DNA of 64,000 nucleotides from Setomelanomma holmii (Eukaryota; Ascomycota; Dothideomycetes; Pleosporales; Phaeosphaeriaceae). The notes beneath the pieces were generated by a model. The model was not told where the DNA came from. It made no database searches and saw nothing but the letters and a program-made list of their open reading frames with translations. The position numbers and the translations under genes are program-made. This document shows positions 11,101 through 22,434 of this stretch, piece by piece; position 1 is the first letter of the stretch, and each line of letters opens with the position of its first letter. The stretch covers positions 186,001 through 250,000 of the forward strand of contig ML978195.1 of the NCBI GenBank assembly GCA_010015745.1, written 5' to 3'.

Positions 11101-12404
11101 TGCGATAGCAAGCTGGTCCCGGGTGCGCGCTCGCCGACTCAGGCCCAACCACGAACAACCCATTCTTCCAGAACAATCGAGATCCTCCACCAGCTGCGAC
11201 CGTGTTGATGTCGAGTTGTGGCGATTGAATGGTAACGCCCGCGGTCGTGGTTTCGAAAACGTGATCGTAGCGTCCAGCGCCATATCTGCTTACGTCTGTA
11301 CTTGTACCGCCCATGTCAAAGCCAATCACCGGTGTCTTCGTCTCGGAGTCGTATGATGTGAGGGCGTATCCTACCACACCTCCAGCTGGCCCTGACAATA
11401 TCGCTTTCAGGCCAGAGAATATGTCCACATCGACTAGCCCACCATCAGACTGCATGAACTCGCATCGTGCCCCCTTCGAGCCTTCCTCGCGCTTCACGCT
11501 CTTCGTCCCAAGACCGCCCTCGAAGCCCTTGGAGAAGCCATCAATGTATTTTCGTATCGCAGGTGTCAGATACGCGTCTGCACATGCAGAAGTCGCCCTC
11601 GGCACCAGCTTGATCATGGGCATCAGCTCGTGGCTCAAGCTTACGTGCTCGAAACCGATATCTTTGGCCATCTTGCCGACTAAAGCCTCATGGTGTGGGT
11701 ATGTGTAGCCATGCATCAAGCACACCGCAATGCTCTTCAGCCCACTATCATACACCTCCTGCAGCTGCTTTCTTATCGTGTCTTCCTGTGGGCGCTGCAA
11801 TATTCGCACCGTCTCGCCTGACAAGCCTTTCACCAACTCCGCACTATCGCCGGCCTCTTCTATGCTTTTCGCCTTTGTCTGTGTTCGTTCTGGATCCTCG
11901 GCATAATCCTCCAGCGTAACCCGCTCGTCAATCTCCACCACCTTCTTGTACAGCACCTCCGGCTTCCGTATGTCCAGTGCGAAAATATTCGGTCGACTTT
12001 GATTGCCAATCTCGAGACAATCCTTGAAGCCCTTAGTTACCACCATAGCAATGTCCTCGCCCTTGCGCTCTAGTAGCGCATTCGTCGCGACTGTTGTGCC
12101 CATGCGTATGCTCTCGATTTTGGATGTGTCGAGCGTCTCGCCTCGTGGGATCTCGGTGCCTGTGAACTTGGAGAGAAGGCGCCGTATGCCTTCGAGGGGC
12201 GCATCGTCGTAGTTTTGTGGGTCGACGGACAGCAGCTTGATGATCACGTCGTCTTCCATCTTGCCGCTGCCGGGGTTTCCTACGCAGTCTGTGAAAGTGC
12301 CACCTCGCTTTGGGCGTCAACTGCTAGCTTTTTGCATGATTGAGAGGAACACATACGTCTATCGCGATGCGAATACCGCGCTCGCTAATCTTTGGAGTCG
12401 CCAT
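8185..12404 (-). CDS. OXP1: 5-oxoprolinase (ATP-hydrolysing), hydantoinase A/B fusion
   Basis: Three exons (12404-12357, 12307-9856, 9809-8185) with introns of 49 and 46 bp and matching phases give 1374 residues, the expected size for eukaryotic OXP. The enzyme opens 5-oxo-L-proline to L-glutamate with ATP hydrolysis in the cytosol (gamma-glutamyl cycle). Exon 1 ends in RIAID and exon 2 opens with RGGTFTDC, together making the N-terminal nucleotide-binding motif. A second phosphate loop, VIGFDMGGTSTDV, is at about residues 343-355, with GPAGGVVGYAL just before it. The N-terminal 800 residues are HyuA-like. The C-terminal part (from HLGSMSTCV, then VSNHPMFGGTHLPD and TPGGGGWG) is HyuB-like. 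No lesion is seen. Confidence 0.95.
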
Positions 12405-14736
12405 GCTTGAGGTGTTCTGCGTTTGGCTGCTCGCAGAGAATGTGTTGGAGCTTCAGTGTAGCTAATGGCAAGCCCTAATATGTTGGTTGCATGAACAACA
12501 AAAACGCGTCGAAGATGGTAGGGAATGTAGTCACGATAGAAGTCAGAGAGATGTGTCACGGTGCATTATATTCACGATGGCTCCACAGCATTATTGGCAA
12601 TGATTGATGGGCAAGAGTGGGGTGCTGGTGGCATGCCCCGCGAACTTTTATCATCGGCGCTGCGTCATGCCGCGGCTTTCTTAGCGCGTCTCAGCCCTAT
12701 CCCGACGACACCTCCTCGTGTCCACTTTCCAAAAGTACTTCCACTTCGGACGACCGCACGGCGTCTCGTATTTGAATGAAATGTACTTGTCACATCGGTC
12801 TCATTGTCTGTCCCTTCCGGAGTGGTGGCATTGCCACGGTCATGGAAGTATTAGCCCAGCTACGCAGGTCAAGTCAGCGTAGATGTCACTGAAGCACAAC
12901 CACAATGCTGCACAGTACTATTAATTCCTAGATCCGGAAAACGTTGACATGGATGGACTCACAGGGAGGAGTAGACATGCGCATGGTCTATAGAACTCAG
13001 GGTCTTTGATGAGAAAACTTCGGACTCAATACAGGATCTACCTCTTCTTCAAGCAGCTCCTCATGGAAGCAGACCCGATGGAAAGGTGAAGGGCCGTGGG
13101 TTGACAAGCACCCGTACAGCCAAAGCAACACACCCGACATCATCGGACGTGCCAGACACATGCGAGCGACCTCCTCAACATCGCTCGCAAGTCTCCCAGC
13201 TCACTCAAAGCTTTAGTACCAGGGTCCATGGCACTGCAGCTCGCGTGTGTTGCGCACCAGCGTGTTGAAGATAGATGAAAGAGCAATGACAAAAGGCAGC
13301 TGGCCTCTCGGTCTTCGTCAACATACCGCCGGTGTCGAGTGTGGCCGGAGCTGAAGGCTCGATCGACAAGTCTGCACAGCGCGGCCTGACCTGCAGTAAG
13401 AGAGCATTGGTGCAAAGCATTTGGCTCAAAGGTACTGGAGGTAGAGGAGCGCTCAAACCAGCGTCGGCCTTGGTGATGTAGGACAGCCGTATCTCTGTGC
13501 TGGCGGGCGGAGGGAAGATCAGTGACACACGCAGCTGTCGTCACCTCGTATGCATCAGACGGACAAGAATCAACAGCAGGTCCCATCCATCGAAACAAAT
13601 CAGAACCTCATGAGGTGGTAGCATGCCACGGCTCATTCAGTCGAAACGCAGGACCCGAAAGCTCAACATACCGTTGAAGAAGATCCCGCAGCAAAGTGGC
13701 GTTTCGATGACTTTGAAGCCCTGACAATTTGGACGGAGGCCTGACATTCTTCTAAATGAATGAATCTGATCACTGATCGACTGGCGATCAAGCAATCTGG
13801 ACACGGCGCGCCCTGGTAAAGCGCTTCCTAGATTGCAATCCGGGGAATGCCGATACCAATCGTGGAAACGGATCCTTGTCGACACCACACGGAGCCCATG
13901 CGGGCCGCGATACAAATGCGGAAGAGCGAACTGACGGTTGCCCAAACCCAGTTAACAGATACTAGTCGCATCCTCGGGATCAGCCGAAGCTCAATCGACC
14001 GAGCACATTGGCCTTGATGGCTTGCAAGACCGTCAAAGCCTCGAGATCGACTCGCAACAGTGCAATATTACAAGTCGATCCGGGAGTTTCCAGACCAGTG
14101 CGCCAGGCAGCGTGCTCAGGCAGGGTAAGTGAGGTGGGGCTCACTTCCCGCTCTCTGCGCACTGGGCCGGAGCAGATCCTGTGTGTTGTCGCAGTGTGGT
14201 GTCGTCTTCCTCACGGTCTTTTGGCGTGAGAAGGAGATTTAAAAAAGCCAGTGCGCTGGAGTTGGTATTGCGAGGTCGTGCTAAAGGTACCTCTTGATTA
14301 GGCGCAGAGCTGCGCTGGCGATATGTAGAGCGAGACGTGTCGGTGCGCGCAAGGTAGTAGGGGGCAGGCACGAACAAAGATTGGAAAGACGTTGGCGTAC
14401 ATGGCGGGTGATTTAGTTGACAACCGTGTAGAGAGAGTGTGTGTGTGTGAGGAGGTGAGGGCGCAGATGCTGTTGGACTAGGCGAGTGGACTAGCGCTAG
14501 CGCGTTCTTGCAAGGCCTGTACCCTTCTCACGTTGTTTCACTTGTAAGTGGTGATCGGTTCTTAGACCCACAGTTAACGACAAACGGTGAGCATAGGTAA
14601 TTTCCTTCACAAAGCAGTTGCGCGCTCTCAAGGTCACTGCAACTTTGTGCTCCGCTATTGTCCGCGAAACCGCGTCAAGCCTCTTGCCAACACTTCGACA
14701 TCGAACGCTCGACCATTACCAGCATCTCCACCACCG
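12405..14736. other. 2.3-kb gene-poor stretch
   Basis: No recognisable gene. A coding-like forward fragment lies at about 13983-14130: an acidic/Gln-rich reading such as STEHIGLDGLQDRQSLEIDS, ending at a GTAAGT donor at 14128. I cannot find its partner exons. Reverse frames at 13140-13945 are open but have no family resemblance. A TG microsatellite (about 14437-14451) is also present. Confidence 0.45.
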
Positions 14737-15628
14737 ATGGCTCGAAAACTCCAGGTCACTCTGCGCAGACGGCAAGGAAGAACAGGCACCCCGTCGACCA
14801 TCCCGCCTCGGTTGTTCTCGCCGAGACCGTCCCTGCCGCCACCACCTTCTTCGCGATCATGCCCACCGCGATCCCCCCCGTTCTTCCGGCTTCCAGAAGA
14901 AATCCGGAATATCATCTATGGGTACGTTCTTTCTCATCTAGACTATTGTGTCCAATTTAAATGGATTCCTGGCAAGTCCCGCAAGACCCAAAAGCCCGAG
15001 GCCATCAGTGGTGATTCCGGCGCCTGTCTCAATCAGCTCAGATACGTTAATTGGCAGCTATATCGCGAGGCCGCAGGGCTAGAACTCATCTACAACACCG
15101 TTTTGTTCAGGGAACATAACCCAGGCGCCTCAACTAGACGCTTCTTCGAGTTTGCGATAACGCTGTTCGCCAGCAAAGCTGTAATGGCTCAGGCACGTCT
15201 TTCTGGAGGAGAACGCGTCACCCGTCGAGCACAACAACCATATCTGGACACGACGAAACGTCGATGCCATACTGGACTTTTCAATCTTCTGCGATAAGAA
15301 TCTCCAGACATTGGTGCAACTACGAGTCCCCTGGTTCGAAATGAGGCGCTCTGCTAGCGCTAATGGGTACGAAAAATAGGCCGCGTACGCTTTCTTGACC
15401 ACTGGATTTGTGCTCGAGCGACCTTATCGAGGGCGAGACCTCTCTTTTTTTGCGCCGCAGTTTCTCGAAGATACCTCCGACGCGTACGCTCGACTGACTG
15501 CGAAAGTTTTGGGGCGTCATCGAGCTGCCATTAGAAAGTTTCATGGTCGCGTCGCTAACCTACGATTTATGCCTCGAGTTGTGAATTGGGACGAAGGCAT
15601 GTTTATGTTCAATGCGGGTTGTGATTGA
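14737..15628 (+). pseudogene. LPAEIRN-family gene with frameshift and stop (copy 3)
   Basis: From ATG 14737: an Arg/Pro-rich leader, then FFRLPEEIRNIIYGYVLSH, FKWIPGKSRKTQKPEA and NQLRYVNWQLYREAAGLELI. Near 15190-15200 the family sequence moves to another frame, with HVFLEENASPVEHNNHIW and LDFSIFCDKNLQTLVQLRVPWF. An in-frame TAG follows at about 15378. The same frame then continues AYAFLTTGFVLERPYRGRDL, VANLRFMPRVVNWDEG and ends at 15628. This copy keeps every block of the family and is the best guide to the ancestral order. One indel plus one nonsense codon make it a pseudogene unless translation is recoded. A solo LTR lies 95 bp downstream. Confidence 0.78.
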
Positions 15629-15723
15629 ATGGAGTGTGCACAGGATTCAAGAGCGGCTTCAGATGAGGATCAGGAGGAATGGGTAGTTTGCGCACGTGGG
15701 CGGATGGACAACGGCACCTAATC

Positions 15724-15892
15724 TGTCAGATGTGAGAGGACAGAGCAGACATGAAGGAAGCCGAAGGTTGTTGTATTGAGAGAGCTACAGAGAGCGATTA
15801 TATACACAACCACGATGAGTAAGCGAGTGACAAAGAGGCACGTGAGAGATGCAGTTCACATGTACCTGGTGAACTGAGGTGCCAGGCTGACA
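15724..15892 (-). repeat. solo LTR B, 169 bp
   Basis: Same family as LTR A but in reverse orientation: on the forward strand it begins TGTCAGATGTGAG and ends GGCTGACA. A perfect 5-bp duplication TAATC lies at 15719-15723 and 15893-15897. It carries the same TATA box and CACGTG. By eye about eight differences from copy A. Confidence 0.92.
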
Positions 15893-16292
15893 TAATCGTT
15901 CTTGCAAATTTCGTACTGAGATTGGGATAGCTTCTCAGATCGACCGTTAGCACATTTCGAGAGTCCAGAGACGCTACGCTATGGAACGGAATAATTCTGA
16001 TGTGGACAATACTCCTCTTCCCATACCTGTGCTTCGTTAACATGTAAAGAACGATGCCATACATCTCCATAAGCTTGTTATGTGAGAGCTTGAACGTCTC
16101 AAACCAGCATGAAGACAACCCAAGTGGCCTAAGCCAAGAGTGAATGCAAGATTGAGCAGTCACTTGTAGCACATGAGGAAAGGCTATGATTCAAATAGCG
16201 CGAAGATGCTATGATAGTATGCTGAGAGCATATCACGATGGAACAAGGTATCAGGACTATATCAGGAGAGTTGGCTATCGCCTCCTGTTATA
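15893..16292. other. spacer between solo LTRs B and C, nothing recognised
   Basis: 400 bp without a recognisable gene. It is not the interior of a retroelement bounded by LTRs B and C, because their flanking duplications differ and they belong to different subfamilies. Confidence 0.6.
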
Positions 16293-16461
16293 TGTTGGAT
16301 GTGGGAGCACAGGGCAGGTATGAATGAGGCAGAAGGTTGTTGTATTGAGAGAGCTACTGTGAGCGATTATATACACAACCAAATGAGTAAGCAGGTGACT
16401 AACAGAGTCACGTGAGATGCAGTTCACAGTGTACTGTGTGAACTGAGGTGCCAGGCTGACA
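16293..16461 (-). repeat. solo LTR C, 169 bp
   Basis: On the forward strand it begins TGTTGGATGTGGG and ends GGCTGACA. A perfect 5-bp duplication TTATA lies at 16288-16292 and 16462-16466. By eye it differs from copy D at three positions, all C/T transitions, and is clearly further from copies A and B. Confidence 0.92.
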
Positions 16462-16466
16462 TTATA

Positions 16467-16866
16467 GATGGTTTCTTTAATATAAATTTATTTTAATATA
16501 GCTGCTCATCGATTATTGACAAAAGGTTATGCTCAGCTACTGCTACAGTAGCTAGTGGGAGGCCTAGCCCTGCTCGGATGTAGCCTCGTAGAGTAAATGT
16601 TTGCACTACGCCCCTGCACGCTAAACGAGGAATTCCGATCGTTTTGCTTCGGAAAAAGATTTCTAAACTCTCACTACGGCACTCATCTTTGCCAGAAGTC
16701 TTCAAAGTCTCCGCTGCGCACTGTTCCTCGTGTGCTTGAAGACCATGAGCACAGCGTATGGATGTGGTTGCACTCACAGTTCCCATGATTCTTCGTAATG
16801 TACGCTGCACAATAATATTGCGTGTACACGAACAGGATGAACTTAGCATACGACTGTGAAAAATCT
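16467..16866. other. unassigned 400-bp segment with a coding-like fragment
   Basis: A short AT-rich run (about 16470-16500) is followed by a reverse frame to 16849 whose C-terminal part reads like a real protein (SLEIFFRSKTIGIPRLACRG, then RGYIRAGLGLPLATVAVAEH, ending at 16493). No start, splice partner or family can be assigned. It may be a remnant gene or transposon fragment. Confidence 0.35.
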
Positions 16867-18213
16867 TTAACTCCCTCCAGTCTTCTCACCAGCCTTTTCC
16901 TTCCTCGTCTCAACAAACTCCTCACTCCCGTACCAAACCCGCAACTCCTCCCACCCTCTCTCCCACTCCGTCCTGACCCACCGCACTCCCACCGCCCACA
17001 TCTTCTCATGCACAACCTTCAACTTTCCCTCCTCGTCCTCGCCCGGGAAGAACCCACCCCACGTCCGATCCAGTTGTGTAGGCGGATACGCGCCCAACGG
17101 ACTGAACTGCCAATTCAGGAATGCCTGCTCTGCCATCTTACAATCGTAGTGATCTATCTTCAAGTAGTTTTGTACAAGGCGTGTGTGTATGCCTGCTGAA
17201 GGCATGAAGACCATAGCACCGACGTTGATGTTGGGCGCGTCCAGATGCTCGGGTGAGGCGGGTACACCGGCGAAGATGTACGGTTCGCATATTGATTTCT
17301 GGTCAGGTGCGGGCGTGAAGTCATCGATGCCCAATTTCCTCTCCACGCAGTTCTGTATCGGCGCGAGTTCAAACATCTCGTCGATGTTCGACAGCGGGAA
17401 CGCATCTGCGTCTAAGAACAGGATGCGCTCGAACTCCGTCTCAGCCCACATGTTGAGCTTGGCGAAGAGGTCGGTCCAGCGCTTCTGTACGCCGTCGCAG
17501 TGCCATGGTAGTGGCTTGAGTTCGCGGACTATGGCGCCGGCGCTGGAGAAGAGTGTGCGTTGCTCGGCCGTCACAAAGTCGGCGACGAAGACGATGAAGG
17601 GGTAGTTCTTCTGCGTGCGAGAGCGAGGAGACCAAAGAACTCGGTGGATGAGAGAATGAATGGCGAGAAAGTATGGGTCTTTCAAAGATGGATTGTGAGT
17701 AGCCATGAAGGTAGCGTAGGCGTACGTCTTGGGCCCGCCTGGTGAATAGTGAAGTGGCGCATGGTTGCTGAGTTGTTGAAGCGTGTCAATTGGATACTCT
17801 AAGTCAAGGTTTTGCTGGAAGTGGAACTCGGGTGAGGAAGGAGATGCCGTATTGTGGTCTTCAGGTTGTTGCTGAATATCGTTGAACGGAGGAAGAGGGC
17901 TTAGAGATGCTTCGGCAGCATCTGATGAAGACAACTGGTCAGGTCCTATTGGTGCTGAGAACACTTCGTCTCCAGCCTCAGCCTTGACAGGCGGAGTTGG
18001 AGAAGGTCGTGGAGTCTTAGCTAATCCAGTATGGCTTCCAGTTCCCACACGCAGCCTCTCTTCAATACCCGTCTTCCAGTCATTGGCCTGCTGCCCTTCT
18101 TCGACTTCGTCAGAACGCGGCGGTCCCAACAAATCACCTTCTCGATTTGCGCAAAGATATAATATACCCAGCAAGAACAGCGTGGCGGCGATGACATTGT
18201 GCCGTCGCCTCAT
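16867..18213 (-). CDS. GT8-type glycosyltransferase, type II membrane protein
   Basis: Single-exon, 448 residues. Residues 5-22 (HNVIAATLFLLGILYLCA) form an N-terminal signal anchor, followed by a Pro/Ser-rich stem to about residue 135. The catalytic domain then runs to the C-terminus. The metal-binding DxD is FLDADAF (residues 268-270), preceded by the typical LNMW-ETEFERILFLDAD context; NINVGAMVFMPS and the later HYDCKMAEQAFLNWQF fit glycogenin-like/GlcNAc-transferase GT8 enzymes. A Golgi role in glycan extension is likely, but donor and acceptor cannot be read from the sequence. Confidence 0.85.
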   Translation of the reverse strand: MRRRHNVIAATLFLLGILYLCANREGDLLGPPRSDEVEEGQQANDWKTGIEERLRVGTGSHTGLAKTPRPSPTPPVKAEAGDEVFSAPIGPDQLSSSDAAEASLSPLPPFNDIQQQPEDHNTASPSSPEFHFQQNLDLEYPIDTLQQLSNHAPLHYSPGGPKTYAYATFMATHNPSLKDPYFLAIHSLIHRVLWSPRSRTQKNYPFIVFVADFVTAEQRTLFSSAGAIVRELKPLPWHCDGVQKRWTDLFAKLNMWAETEFERILFLDADAFPLSNIDEMFELAPIQNCVERKLGIDDFTPAPDQKSICEPYIFAGVPASPEHLDAPNINVGAMVFMPSAGIHTRLVQNYLKIDHYDCKMAEQAFLNWQFSPLGAYPPTQLDRTWGGFFPGEDEEGKLKVVHEKMWAVGVRWVRTEWERGWEELRVWYGSEEFVETRKEKAGEKTGGS

Positions 18214-18839
18214 GGTCGTGTGTGCAGTGAACCAGGGTCGCTGGATGCATACCCCAATTGAACTATCGAAGCGGACTCAGAGACTGCAGTGCGACTATTG
18301 TCTCTCACATGCCCGTCGGCATTCGAATTGAAGTCACATGGGACGTCGCCGATGATGTGCGAAACATCCGAGTGATGGGCGCAATTACACTCAACAAATC
18401 TGCCATCGTTTCCCCGTTATCGCACGCTGATCTCGATGCTGCATGCTTTTCTCCAAATCCAAGGTGCGGAGGACTTTCCTATCCCCATCTTGGAGACATG
18501 GGGTGATGTTGGATTGATCGGCGTCATACAAGGCAGGGGTCATAAATACCCGGCTTAGTGATCGTCCCCGTGGGGAAATAGCTCCGGGATTCATGTCAAT
18601 TCAGGAACAGTCCAATAAATGGCTCACATCAGCAACTGCAGCCCGTTTGAGCACCTGCAGTAGTGTGGCTTGCAGCCTCGTAATTCATGTGAAGGTGCCG
18701 AGGAGAGAGCATCCGAGCTTTCACTTGCTGCCGACCGGAATGAACCGATCTTAGGCGTTCCATAGCGTCATCGCAATTTCTGGTGGCTAGATCGTATTGG
18801 TTGTGATAAGCTGTATCGATTGATTGCTACGTAGGCTGA
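18214..18839. other. upstream region of the GT8 gene
   Basis: No gene seen. It serves as the promoter region of the reverse-strand GT8 gene and the 3' flank of the acyltransferase gene. Confidence 0.5.
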
Positions 18840-20351
18840 TCAACATGCTGAGCTGAAGGACCGCTTGTGCGGTGGCTGTCGCACTGGTTGTGTTTGAGCC
18901 AATGTCTTCTTGTACAGCCAATTGACAAACTTCACGCTTGGCTCGTCGACCAGCTTCGTCACGACTTCTGAAAGATACAGTGTAAAGGGAAGGATGACAA
19001 GCTGCGGCAGCCAGAACGCGAGCTCAAGACCCATAGGTCCACTCTTCGATACAGGAAACTTGTCCGCCCAATTGGGTATGCCATCCTTGTGTTGCGGTCG
19101 ACTCATACCCACTGCTGCGTAGACTCGGTCGCCCAAAGTCCAAATGACGAGACCATGAACAAGGTAAAGGGCGAAGGACACGCGACCGAGATATTGGCAT
19201 ACTCGTGTCTCGAAGAAACGCTTCAGCCATGGCAGGCGTGGTATCGCAGCAACCGCAAAGAAAGCTGCCCAGAATAGATAAAACCACTTGGCGTCAAACA
19301 CAGCTTGTGGCTTGAGACGTGAAAGCCAATTCCAGCCAGGCGATCTTGAGATGAGGGTGACACGATCGATGTCTGCAGCGTCGAAAGAAGGCACTCCGGC
19401 CAGGAAGAGCGCGACGATGAAGAGGTGAAAGAAGATGAACTCCTTGAAGCCAGAAAGAAGGGCGAGCAGACGTGGCAATTGACCGTCCTCAGCGAGCAAG
19501 TCGAGGTCGCATAGTAGCATGCCAGCCATGAACAGTGCGCCATACCAGCCATCCACAATGTAGAGAAAGAAGAAGATGAGGCCTGCTTCGCACCACAGAC
19601 GCGCACTTGTTGTGCATCTAGCCAATGCGGGTACCACTGTATAAATAATGATGGAGCCGCGGAACTCGAAAGGTATTGACCATGAGTGTGGATGATAGGG
19701 CTCGGTGAACTCATAGATGTTGTTTGAGAAGACGAAACTGTAATTCTTGAAGGTGTAGTACCACTCTCGAACGTCCTCGCTAAAAGCTGGGTTCATTTCC
19801 TTTATGTCAACCCAGATCCCAGTTGCATGCCGAAAGCAAAGCCAGAAGAGGGTCACGACGATGATGGGGATGTAGAGTCGCATCCACCGACGGAAGAGCG
19901 CCGAACCAATATTTTCGGCTGCACCAAACGTTTGCCCTTTCTGGACCAGACTCAGAGCCTTGACGGAGAGAACATAGCCGGAGATGACGAAGAAGATTGC
20001 GACAGCAAAATGTCCGCCGGAGAAGAAGATGCGCACGAAAGGAAGAGCGGCAAAGTAGTGTCGACCCTCATAGCCAAATGCGTTTTCGTAGATGAGGTTG
20101 CCTTTGCCGCCATGCGACCATAATTGGTTGTGGTGGAGGCAAACGAGGAATGCTGCAAAGCCACGCAGACCGTCAAGCCATGCCGTTCTTCGCATTGATG
20201 TTTTTGGAGTACCAGTTCTCAAGGCCAGGAACTCTGGGCGGACGATGTCCAGACTCCATCGTGGGAGTTTCGAAGGCTTCCAAGTTACGGACCGCAGATT
20301 GACATCCTCGAGGGTGCCGTGGTCCAGCAAACCTCCAGTCTTAGTGGGCAT
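18840..20351 (-). CDS. acyltransferase-3 family integral membrane protein
   Basis: 503 residues from the ATG at 20351 (MPTKTGG); an upstream in-frame ATG at 20420 would add 23 unconvincing residues. The acyltransferase-3 signature is clear: RRTAWLDGLRGFAAFLVCLHH with the catalytic-type His, then FFSGGHFAVAIFFVISGYVLS. About ten membrane segments follow, and ARVSFALYLVHG-like text (GRVSFALYLVHGLVIWTLGD) occurs near the end. Such proteins transfer acyl groups from the cytosol to sugars or lipids across a membrane; the fungal substrates are mostly unknown. It lies between two glycosyltransferase genes, which makes O-acylation of a surface glycan or glycolipid a reasonable inference. Confidence 0.88.
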   Translation of the reverse strand: MPTKTGGLLDHGTLEDVNLRSVTWKPSKLPRWSLDIVRPEFLALRTGTPKTSMRRTAWLDGLRGFAAFLVCLHHNQLWSHGGKGNLIYENAFGYEGRHYFAALPFVRIFFSGGHFAVAIFFVISGYVLSVKALSLVQKGQTFGAAENIGSALFRRWMRLYIPIIVVTLFWLCFRHATGIWVDIKEMNPAFSEDVREWYYTFKNYSFVFSNNIYEFTEPYHPHSWSIPFEFRGSIIIYTVVPALARCTTSARLWCEAGLIFFFLYIVDGWYGALFMAGMLLCDLDLLAEDGQLPRLLALLSGFKEFIFFHLFIVALFLAGVPSFDAADIDRVTLISRSPGWNWLSRLKPQAVFDAKWFYLFWAAFFAVAAIPRLPWLKRFFETRVCQYLGRVSFALYLVHGLVIWTLGDRVYAAVGMSRPQHKDGIPNWADKFPVSKSGPMGLELAFWLPQLVILPFTLYLSEVVTKLVDEPSVKFVNWLYKKTLAQTQPVRQPPHKRSFSSAC

Positions 20352-21194
20352 GGTGTGAGCAATGAAGATGGATAGATAGATATCGTGCTGCGTGCGTGTG
20401 TCTTGTGAAGACTGCGACACGCTGGCACACTCGTCGAAATTATGGCAATTAGACCTGCGACAACCTGGCTCTGCTTCGTTGCATTCTCCGTGCGAAACAA
20501 TTGCCTAGAGCACGTGTGATTTACGTCCCCGGCAAGATGCCGAGGAACGACAGGACGATCTCTATTGCCATTCCGTCGGCCCTTACTGCACTGGGAGAAG
20601 CAGGCGAAATGCGGGAGCGGGGGTAGCTTGGAGATTCAACAACGAACGTATGGGGGTGGCCAGTGAGCGATCACGCACGTGCCTGCTTTTTCGAATCACA
20701 AAGCTTGTATAGTATGATAGGCTCACTTTCGCGGGGTGCGGAGGTGACTGCTGCGTTCAGCATGGAGTCTGGGGGATCGATCCTGGGTTTGGTCAAGCGG
20801 CCGCTGCAACGCTGCAGGGATCCGGGTTACAAGCTTTGCTTTGGCCGCCTTGACTATCCAACTCTGCGCATCCTCCGCCAACACCTGCAAGGGCTTCGCC
20901 GTATTGATGTTGCACATGCTGGGGTTTGTTCATTTTGTCTGCAGGATTGAGGCTGGCCTGAGAGAATGTACCAACGTACCGAGGATGCAGCCATAAATTG
21001 GTCGCTAGGATTGGCCAACGCTGCGGCAGCACCTGCGGAGATGGAGTGGTCCTGGGCTGGGGTAGGCCTTGATGTAATCGCTCATAGCTTGGATTGATGA
21101 TGGGCAAAAGGCGGCAATCTCGCAATTTCCTGATAACTTCAGTATGCGCAGTAGATCAAGACCACCTCCTCCAAAGCTTCATCTTGTCACCAAA
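20352..21194. promoter_or_regulatory. divergent promoter region between acyltransferase and GT32 genes
   Basis: 843 bp between two divergent start codons (20351 reverse, 21195 forward). No gene is seen inside it. Shared regulation of the two glycan genes is possible, but no operator was identified. Confidence 0.45.
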
Positions 21195-22434
21195 ATGCCT
21201 CCACACTCACCAATTACCAGTCATTTCTCGGGTAAACTTACCAGCCAGGTGCGGAGGGTGTTGCCGGCTTATCTCGCTGCGGTGTTTCTCCTCGTTTTCT
21301 TCGCCAACACCCACTTCTTCACGACACCCATAAGAGCCGCCCATCGCTATAGGCGAGAGCTCAAGTATCAGCAGCCGCTACAGGCATCCACAAGCGTGAT
21401 ACCGAGGAAGATCTGGCAGACGTGGAAAGTTGGACCACTTGGATTTGAACAGCGCGACTCGGACTCCGCGAAGACTTGGCCGGCGAAGAACCCAACTTAT
21501 CGCTATGAGGTATTGACAGACGATAATGCGCTCGAGTACCTCGAATGGCATTATGGCGTCCATGGCATCAATCGCCCCGATTTTGTTGATCTCTACCGAG
21601 AGCTCAACATCACAATCATCAAAGCCGACCTCCTTCGGTACCTCGTCCTGTATGCCGAGGGTGGCGTCTATGCAGATATTGATGTCGAGGCATTGCGCTC
21701 AGTCGAGAGGTTCATACCCGAGAGGTACAACGAAGAGGAGGTCGATATGATCATCGGCGTCGAGATTGATGAGCCAGCATTCGTCCATCACCCTGTCCTA
21801 GGCTCGAAGTGCATGTCCTTCTGCCAATGGACATTTGCAGCCAAGCCTCGGTTACCCGTGATGATGCGACTCATCGAGAACATCCAAGATTGGCTACACG
21901 AGCTCTCAGAAGAGAAAGGTGTGCCTATCTCAGAGTTGCAGCTCGACTTCAACGAAGTCATCAGTGGTACGGGTCCATCGGCGTTCACAAAAGCGGTGCT
22001 GGAGCAGATGACGGCTCAGAACCATGGCAAAGCTGTGACGTGGGATCCATTCCACAACTTAGCCGAGTCAAGACTGATCAACGGAGTGCTTGTCTTGAAC
22101 GTAGAGGCGTTCGCTGCTGGCCAGGGCCATTCCGATTCGGGTAATCATGACTCGCGAGGTGCACTGGTGAAGCATCACTACCATGCTTCTGGTTGGCCGT
22201 CCAGGCATCCTAGACACAACCATCCCATGTATGGCGAGGTTGAAAAGTGCAATTGGAACCCGCAGTGCGTTGCCGAATGGGTAAGTATTGCTTCCTGTGT
22301 TTTGCTTGAACGTCATTGCTGACCATCATCAGGACAAGAATGTCGCCGAGTGGGACACCCTCTCCAAGGAGGAGCAAGACAAGCGCATAACTAGTAAGCC
22401 AGCAGAGGTGCCACCTCCGCCGCAGCCACGCTGA
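21195..22434 (+). CDS. GT32 family glycosyltransferase (OCH1-like fold)
   Basis: Two exons, 21195-22280 and 22333-22434, with a 52-bp intron (GTAAGT...CATCAG); 395 residues. The chosen start is MPPHSPITSH; an upstream ATG at 21144 would add 17 residues. Residues 20-45 form a signal anchor (VLPAYLAAVFLLVFFANTHFF). The domain opens with IPRKIWQTWK and ends near W366. The catalytic DxD is in YAEGGVYADIDVEAL (D161, D163). This fits GT32 enzymes of the Golgi such as Och1-type alpha-1,6-mannosyltransferases and inositolphosphoceramide sugar transferases. Which sugar is transferred cannot be decided here. The C-terminus is a short Pro-rich tail encoded by exon 2. Confidence 0.88.

Noticed and set aside
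15724..16461. LTRs B and C as the two ends of one short (TRIM-like) retroelement
   Set aside because: Same orientation and 400 bp apart, but each has its own perfect 5-bp duplication (TAATC and TTATA) and they belong to different sequence subfamilies, so they are independent insertions.
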